Positions 57,110 to 64,000 of a DNA stretch of 64,000 bases are shown here, piece by piece (position 1 is the stretch's first letter; every line of letters starts with the position of its first letter). Made by a program: the position numbers and the translations under genes. The notes under the pieces are model-generated. The model was not told the origin of the DNA, did no database searches, and saw only the letters and a program-made list of their open reading frames with translations. This stretch comes from Physcomitrium patens (Eukaryota; Streptophyta; Bryopsida; Funariales; Funariaceae). The stretch lies in NCBI RefSeq assembly GCF_000002425.4, contig NC_037273.1:4462521-4526520 (forward strand). The letters are read 5' to 3'.

Positions 57110-60100
57110 TGTCGTTGATGAAAAGCCTCCACCGCCTTTGCTGCATTTACAAGATTCTTTATTGGCTCCCATGTGCGTTCACTAATACCATATCCACGCC
57201 AATGGACAAGATATTCTAATTTATTTTAGCGCCGCCTTGAATCTAAGACTTCTTCTACTTCAAACTCTTCATTATTGTCCACTTCTATAGGAGGAGGTGG
57301 AGCTTGTCGTCTTCTTGGTATATCCACTGTCTTGTATGGTTCAAAAAAAGATACATGGAATATTGGATGGATTTTCATTGACTCCGGTAGATGTACACGA
57401 TATGCAACTAGATTGATTTGTGCAGAAATAGAAAATGGTCCCAACCTTCGATAGTCCAACTTGTCACAAGAACGAGTGGTCTTGATATTATGATGAAGTA
57501 GCCATACCTTATCATCCAAGACGAATGATAGTTATTCCTTTCGATAGACATCCTCATTGATTTTTTGTTGTTCTTGAGCCTCTTTTAACTGCACCTTCAT
57601 CGTTGCATATAGCTCTGATAAATGAATTGCCAAATCTTTTGCAGCAGGATTATCAACTTTTGAAAAGTCAAAAGTATGAAGTTGTGGATGATAACCATAA
57701 TTAGTAAAGAAAGGTGTTTGTTTTATAGAAGAATGTACCGTGTTATTGTAAGCAAACTCTGCCAATGGCAAAAGAGTTGTCCAATCATCTTGTTGGTAAT
57801 TAATGGTACATCTTAAATAGTGCTCCAAAACTTAATTAACACGCTCCGTTTGTCCATCAGTTTGAGGATGGAATGCGGAAGATAGTTTTATATCCACTTT
57901 AAGAATCTTGAAAAGATTCTGCCAAAATCTTGATACAAATTGAGTTCCCCTATCTGATATAATATCCTTGGATAATCCATGATAGCAATTGATATTGTCA
58001 TGAAAGAGCTTAGTTGTTTCTTCATCTGTGATAGATTTTGTACATGGTACAAAATGTGCCATCTTGGTAAATCGATCTACTATCACGAATATAGTTATAA
58101 GAATCTGAGATTGGAAGTTCCGTGATGAAGTCCATAGAAACAGAAGACCATGGTTGTTCTAGAATGGGTAATGGCTGAAGAAGTCCAAAAGGTCGATGAC
58201 GAGGAGTTTTTGACCTTGAGCAAACATCACATGATTGTACAAAATCTTTGACTGCCTTCCACATTTGAGGCCACCAAAAATCCCTAGATATTAGCTCTAA
58301 AGTCTTATTATATCCGAAATGTCTTGCTGCTGGGAAGTCATGACGAGCTTGAAGAACACGTAAACGTGCTTCTTCTTCTGGACATATAGGCGTCCTTCGA
58401 AATAGAGTAGTTTGTTCTTAAATTCAAATTTAGATGGATCATGAGATTTAGAAGAATTATTTTTGATATCATGAACAAGAGGGTCTGAAGACATACTTAA
58501 CTGGACTTACTTAAGAAAAGTTAAATCAATAGTCAATGTTGATTTTATTGCTAGAAGATGAAATTGCTCCGGCTTAAAGAGAACCATTCTTTGTTGCTTA
58601 AAAGCTGCATCTCTTTCTTTTGATGCAAGATAAGAACTTCTAGACAAGGCATTGGACAAATCTTGTTGTTATCCTGACCAAGAAGTAATGATAAACTCGA
58701 ATCTTGATAAAGACATGCTCCAACGAGCTTGGCGACGATTTAATATGCGTGCTGACACAAAATATTCGAGGTTCTTGTGATCCGTATACACGGTGACTAG
58801 ACTCGAAGCGCCTTCTAGATAATGACACCCTTCTTGAAAAGAATCCACAATTGCAAGAAGTTCTTTATCGTGGATCTCATAATTGATTTCTGCTGCTGAG
58901 AATTTTTTTGAATGAAAGGCTACTGGATGAAGTTTGTCATCTGTTTCCATTTGTGATAAAACCGTACCCAAAACAAAGTCCGATGCATCTGTTTCCCTAA
59001 AGAATGCTTTGGAAAAATCAACACGATACAAGATTAGTGCAGAAACAAACGTTGTCTTCAAAGATTCAAAAGCAACTTCCGCTTCTTGATTCCATTGGAA
59101 TTTGTCTTTACAAGTCAAATGTGTAAGGGGAGTTGCAACTCGAGAGAAGTCTTTGATGAAGATCTGATAGTACTTGGCAAATCCCAAAAAACATTGGACA
59201 TCTCTTACCGTTTTTGGGATCTTCCAATCTATAATAGTTTGAACTTTCTTAGAATCCATCACAAGTCCATCATTTGAAATGATGTAACCTAAGAAATCGA
59301 CTTGAGTAGTCTGGAATACATACTTTTCTATCTTGGCATAGAGTCTTGCATCTCTTAATTTTTGTAATACACGACGAATATGAAGTTCATGTTCTGCTGG
59401 ATTCTTAGAATAGATCAAGATGTCGTCTAGATAATAGACCACAAAATCATCCAAAAACTCTGAAAAAACATCATTCATTAGATGTTGGAAAGTTGTTGGT
59501 GGATTTGTAAGTCCAAAAAGTATGACATTGTATTCAAAATGTCCATACCTAGTTCAAAATGTAGTCTTCCATTCATCTCCTTCTTTGATGCATACTAGAT
59601 TGCATGCTCCTCGAAGATCTATTTTTCTATAGATCTTAGCTTGATTCCGCTGATCAAGAAGTCCAGATATTAAAGGTAGTAGATACCTATTTTTGATGGT
59701 AATCTTGTTGAGTCCTCGATAATCAACACACATCCGCAATGATCCATCTTTTTTCTTCACAAATAGAATTGGAGCTCCTGCCGGAGATTTAGAATGGCAT
59801 ATGAAATTCTTGGCTAGATTTTCTTCAATATACTCCTTGAATTCAGCCAACTCATTTTGTGATAAACTGTAGATTGGTCCGAATGGCGGTTATGCTCCTT
59901 CTTAAAGATCAATTGAGCAATCATAGGGACGATGTTCTGGGAGTGTATCCACATTTGTTTTTCAAATACATCTTGAAATTCTTGATATTGGCTTGGAATG
60001 CCACTTGAAGTCTTTTCACCAGTAGAAACGGGTGTGGCATAAATAATATATGGTGATTCTTTCATAGCAGCATGCAAGAAAGCTTTTGCACCTATAAATA

Positions 60101-60575
60101 CGGGTTTAATTGAACTGGACTTATGACTCTTTACTTGATTAACTACACTATTAGTTATACTTTTAGAGAAAGTATGAGTTCGGGAAATCGAATCTATTTG
60201 AGGGTTGTGTTTTTCTAACCACGATAAATCTAAAATATCTGGATTAGAGGGAGATTTAATGATATTAAATATTATAAAACTATTATGACCATTGATTATT
60301 ACTTCTATAAGAAGGGTTTCATGAGTAATATCTCCAAAAGATAATAGACGACCATCTATGACTTCTACATGAACATGTTTAGTTTTTTGTACTAAAAATA
60401 TGCTATGTCTTTTAGTAAATTCTTCATCTAAAAAACATGCTGAGGCTCCTGAATCTAACAAGGCAAAGACTTTGTAATGTTTAGGTCTTAAAATAACATT
60501 TAATGTTAAAGAAGGAGAGGGCTCTAAGGAGAGAATAGGACCTTTACTAGATGTTGTGTAAGGTTCCAGCTGCAC
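57110..60575 (-). pseudogene. pol of element G: protease, RT, RNase H, integrase, chromodomain
   Basis: Protease active site D-S-G-A in ALLDSGASACFLDEEF (about 60430-60470) is intact. RT: fingers at 59554-59850 ([20 protein letters not shown]), palm with Y-L-D-D intact at 59422-59433. RNase H: FRETDASDFVLGTVL. Integrase: C-x2-C in SCDVCSRSKTPRHRPFG (58190-58250), core D/D/E in SMDFITELP, ISDRGTQFVSRFW, HPQTDGQTERVN. Chromodomain: EFEVEEVLDSRR then LEYLVHWRGYGIS and WEPIKNL (57140-57270). Frame breaks occur near 57230, 57530, 57830, 58500, 58665, 59550 and 59900. Confidence 0.88.
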
Positions 60576-60580
60576 AGTCC

Positions 60581-61589
60581 CTATTGTAGCTGGAGAAACT
60601 CGTTTTCTGACATATTATCTTCTTTCACAGCCATACTTCTCATTTTGTGATTGCATTGTTTCTTTGGACAATATTGAGCAGTGTGCTTTGGTTCTCCACA
60701 ATATAAACATAATCCTTCTTGACGACGACGAGTCTTTTCTTGCTCAGTAAGAGGTTTGAAACGTACTGCATCAATTTGCATATCCTCTATTTCCGAATGT
60801 ATGTGTTGAAGAGGTGTTGGTGTTGCCATTGAATTATAGTAATGTTGAGGTCCACATGTACGGTTCTCAGATCGAAATTCAAAAAGGGCGATTGTCGCAC
60901 TTCAAAGCAAAGTCAATTGCTTGACTCAATGTTTGAGGATCAGGTAAATTGAGCATTAATTTTTTTACGTCATATTGTAATCCATAGAAAAATTGACTAA
61001 TAAGTGCAGCATCATTCGACTTGATATCAGTTGTAAGTTGTCGAAATTGTGAAGCATATAACGTTACTGATCAATTGCCTTGTTGTAAAATACGGATCTT
61101 ATTGGTTGCAACACGAATTACATCATGTTCTCCCTACATGGATCAAAACTCTGCCAAAAAAGCCTCTAGATTATCCAATATTAGATCTCATCGTTCAAGA
61201 AAAGATGAAAACCACGATAGTGCTGAACTTGAAAGAAGCGTACCAATGAATCTAACTTGCGATCCTGGAGTTGGATAGCTTTGGGATTGAAGTTCAATCA
61301 CAAGTTGCACTTGATTGATAAATCCTCAAAACTTGGATCTAGTGCCATCAAACTTCTCAGGTAGGGTAATTCTTGGTTCTCTAACATTTGAAGGGCGTTC
61401 CACCATAGGAGAAAGGACATGGTTTGGTACAGATGTTGAAGCAGCTCCAACTATTTTTATATCTTCACTTCCTGCCAATCTTGTTGCTCCTTGTAGTGGT
61501 AAATTGAGTGGATGCATCGCAAGCATTAACTCCCTGAATTACTCTTTTATTTGTGCCATTGCACTCTTCATTTCAATTAGTTCTGCAAT
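60581..61589 (-). pseudogene. gag of element G (start codon lost)
   Basis: Aligned with gag of element L; the initiating ATG has become ATT at 61587-61589. Capsid region includes REPRITLPEKFDGTRSKF and VTLYASQFRQLTTDIKS. The zinc knuckle C-L-Y-C-G-E-P-K-H-T-A-Q-Y-C (60668-60709) is intact. Internal stops include one directly after SKF near 61325 and one before the protease frame. Confidence 0.8.
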
Positions 61590-61768
61590 GATAACACTTA
61601 GAAGAGAGAAGATGTCTAATATCGCTCAAGAAAAATATAAGAGAGGACTTGAGAACAAAGAAAATATTATGGACAATATCAGTTTAGAAGAGGGTAATCC
61701 GTAACTTCTAATATGCTTATATCTTATCAAGAAAAAGGGGTAATCCACTCTTAATCAAGATTAGATAA

Positions 61769-61779
61769 AGCTCTGATAT
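61769..61779 (-). other. Displaced initiator-tRNA-like primer site, element G
   Basis: ATATCAGAGCT on the minus strand, 22 nt inside the 5' LTR, identical in sequence and offset to element L. Confidence 0.45.
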
Positions 61780-61801
61780 TGTAGGTGTACTCTTATCAAT
61801 T

Positions 61802-62362
61802 TGTCAAGGACAAGAATCCGAAGAAAAAATAATTCAGACAAGTGAGCCTTCACTCAAAGAGAGGTAACAAAATATATATAAACAAGGATATATATTGAAA
61901 GAGAAACTGTAATGGCTATTGCCAAAAGACAAGAAAACTAGAGACCCTTGAAACTAGACTAGAAGCTAGAAAGGAGTTGACAAAAGTGAAGAAGGCTTCA
62001 CTCTTGTCTCTATATATACTATCTAACTAGGGACTACGTGGCGACGTTCTATAGGACCTCCAATATGTGTTGACTTTGTAGGATACATGCCTTAGCTTAC
62101 AAGGTAAGTTCTTCTTCGTGTGGGCCACATAGTTAGCTTGATCTTCAAGCTAACAACATGTGTGGTACATGGCCAACTTGTTGACCACATTTCTTATCCA
62201 AAAAATCAAATAAAGACACCTATGAAGTCAAAGCAGCATCTATGGAGCTTCTAGGAAGGTTTCATATTAGATAGTATAGAATTTACTTACTTTTATCTAT
62301 TTTTACTTACTTCTACCTATTTGTATATGTAAATACTAGCTTACATGATTATGTCCGTGACA
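61802..62362 (-). repeat. 5' LTR of element G
   Basis: 561 bp, the same length as the 3' LTR and very similar. The inverted repeat beside the TATA box (61981-61991 and 61996-62006) has one mismatch. It is the promoter LTR. Confidence 0.92.
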
Positions 62363-62503
62363 AATGAATATATTGATAAAAATTTGACTAAGAATTTCAT
62401 TTGACATTCAAAGTGACTAATTGATACTCTGATATTATTTATGAAGAAGAAAGATGGATCCTTATAAATATGTGTCAATTTTGTAGTCTTAATAAAATCA
62501 TGG
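62363..62503 (+). pseudogene. RT fragment of element F between G and E2
   Basis: Encodes the fingers region (YIDKNLTKNFI, LFMKKKDGSL) with two stops. It is the direct continuation of the RT at 55971 and ends at the target site of the solo LTR. Confidence 0.75.
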
Positions 62504-63757
62504 TGTTGTACTGTAATTGCTTATAGTATGTAAAAATTAGTTATCACATATAATATATTCATAAGTCTTGATGTATGTTAGAATGGTTAATAAATTAATT
62601 TAAAGAGAGTGGATATAAAAAACTTTATTTTAAGTTTTATCTATTTTGATTATAGCATTTAAAAAAATTATAGGACCTAAATATTTAGTATGAAGCCATG
62701 AGAAGAGATTAGAGCCTAAAGAAGAAAATCTTAACTAGTATGAGGCTTATTGGGAGGGATGAAAGCAAGACATGGTCGGATGAAGGCAAGGAATGGGGAT
62801 CTTCATTTCTATTGGTTAAAGGTCATGTCCAATGGACTTCAAGGAGGCTACTTGAAGGCTTATTAGTGATTAGGGTTTCTTTTTCGAAGTCATTTGAGCT
62901 TTGGAGGCTAGAATCATCAATTTTAGGTTTTTGGATATGATTTGGATGCAAATTTTGTGTGATTTGGAGTTTTTATGAAAGATTTATTGGTGCTCAAAAT
63001 TAAGGTGTCAATTTTGTACCTACTGTCATGCTTTGGGACATAATAAACGTTTATAAGAAGCAACGAAGGATCGGAAAGTAGGGTTGGAGAGAGCACTTCT
63101 TTATACATACTTTTTATTCATTATTTAATGAATTTAGAATTTGAATAAAGAAATTATAGAGGATTGAATTCAATGCATCCAAATCAAAGGTAGTAAGTAA
63201 GTGATTATATTCGTAGTAATGGTTGGAGCCATATCTTGAGTTTGTGGACGGATTTTTAGCTCAAATCTTTGGGAGAAGGTAGGTAATTGTGTTGAAAAAC
63301 TATACATACAAACTTTGTGGCATTTAAGTATTTAGTATGTGAGATATGAAGAAAATTACACCCAAGTATATAAAAAGTAGGGTTTGAAGCTAATATTAGG
63401 ATATTAGTGATATCTTAAGATCTGCAATGAATTTGTAGTTAAAATTTGTTATAGGAGTTGAAAAAAATTCAAAAATACTTCATATAAAATTTGAGTAAGT
63501 TTGGATGGTCGGATTAAGAGATATGAGGTATTGAAGTTTGGAAAAATTTCTATATAAGGGTATATAAGGTTTTAGAGGATTTTATCATATTTTGGATGTT
63601 GTTGGTTACTTGAGGCTTATATATTTAGTGTAATTGCTCCAAAAAGAGAAATTTTATATATAAATTAAGGGCTTTCCTTATTTTGAACCTTAATTGAGTA
63701 ATTAGTGACAGCTAGGAGCCCAGTGCTTTCTTGAAGCAAACTCTCTCTATCTTGATA
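62504..63757 (+). repeat. Solo LTR E2 inserted in the RT of element F
   Basis: 1254 bp with start TGTTGTACTG and end CTTGATA (decayed CA). The flanks CATGG (62499-62503) and AATGG (63757-63761 region) share ATGG, and the RT frame of F is continuous across it. It aligns with E1 at 25393-26545. A TATA-like sequence lies near 63617-63627, so U3 would be long and R-U5 short. It has no internal coding sequence. Confidence 0.72.
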
Positions 63758-64000
63758 ATGGTAAACAATCACTATCCATTGCTATTGATATTCAGACTTC
63801 TTGATCAATTTAGCCAAGAAAATAACTTTATAAAGATTGATCTATGAGGTACATATAATTTGATATGCATTAAAGAGGGAGATGAATTGAAGACAATATT
63901 TCACATCAAGTATGGATATTTTGAATATAATTTCATGCCTTTTGGACTTATCAATGCTCTAGCCATCTTCCAACACTTAATAAATGACATATTTTGCAAG
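63758..64000 (+). pseudogene. RT palm region of element F (continues past the window)
   Basis: Contains [20 protein letters not shown] and [20 protein letters not shown], the stretch just before the catalytic Y-L-D-D box, which would lie beyond the edge. One TGA occurs near 63844, where an Arg codon is expected. Confidence 0.75.

Larger units (their letters stand above)
55972..62362 (-). mobile_element. Complete Ty3/gypsy chromovirus element G, inserted in element F
   Basis: Two LTRs of exactly 561 bp (55972-56532 and 61802-62362) enclose gag, protease, RT, RNase H, integrase, chromodomain and ORF3 on the minus strand. Flanking 5-mers AAAGA (55967-55971) and AATGA (62363-62367) are a target-site duplication with one difference, confirmed because the RT frame of element F is continuous if one copy is skipped. 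G is the best-preserved chromovirus here, but still has several stops and a lost gag start codon. Confidence 0.92.
53495..64000 (+). mobile_element. Gypsy chromovirus element F, split by element G and solo LTR E2, cut by the window edge
   Basis: 5' LTR (about 53495-53924), gag, protease and the beginning of RT run to 55971. RT continues at 62363 after element G and again at 63758 after solo LTR E2, running off the right edge. In both places the reading frame is continuous across the insertion when one target-site copy is left out of the count. Stops are frequent, so F is older than G. Confidence 0.82.

Noticed and set aside
1..64000. CRISPR arrays, bacterial operons, riboswitches, tRNA or rRNA genes
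   Set aside because: No regularly spaced repeats of that type, no ribosome-binding-site-spaced gene clusters and no cloverleaf or rRNA sequence were seen; the gene structure is eukaryotic.

Overview
This window is nuclear DNA from a land plant. Evidence: two intron-containing housekeeping genes with GT-AG introns, a release factor with a mitochondrial-type presequence, a plant-like minor-spliceosome protein, and a very large load of nested LTR retrotransposons. I cannot name the species. About 50 kb of the 64 kb is retroelement sequence; only two genes look functional.

Layout. 1-16760 is a nest of Ty3/gypsy elements: an old minus-strand chromovirus-like element (A: 5638-8343 and 14701-16760) is split by a second gypsy-type element with two LTRs (C, 8344-14695, itself holding a probable solo LTR D at 11514-12770) and, at its left, by a plus-strand chromovirus (element 1, 1028-5637), which is in turn cut by another minus-strand element (L, 1-1027). 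16761-17854 is AT-rich. 17855-30350 is a minus-strand gypsy element (B) split by a complete chromovirus (H, 18883-24839, 5-bp target-site duplication TCTAT) and a truncated solo LTR (E1). 30351-50472 is the gene island: a ten-exon mitochondrial class I release factor gene (31723-35646, +), a Mutator-like inverted-repeat element carrying a complete Ty1/copia element (37838-45700), and a four-exon U11/U12 25-kDa protein gene (47747-49188, -). 50473-64000 is retroelement again: an LTR remnant, a truncated B-type element, and a plus-strand chromovirus (F) split by a complete minus-strand chromovirus (G, 55972-62362) and by a solo LTR (E2, 62504-63757).

The most unusual signals are in the chromoviruses. 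(1) Three separate copies carry a third open reading frame between the chromodomain and the 3' LTR, sharing a recognisable core (G-H/Y-Y-R/H-W-L-Q/R-G-P) that I cannot assign to any family. (2) LTRs of two families contain runs of three to five contiguous alternating GAA/TTC units, the geometry of heat-shock elements. (3) All the chromovirus LTRs have an inverted repeat a few bases downstream of the TATA box; its position is constant while its sequence differs between families, with paired changes. (4) The initiator-tRNA-like primer site lies 22-26 nt away from the LTR instead of next to it.

Nearly all retroelement ORFs are broken, mostly by stops at former Trp, Arg or Gln codons, as expected from deamination of methylated cytosine. 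The two cellular genes are free of such damage.
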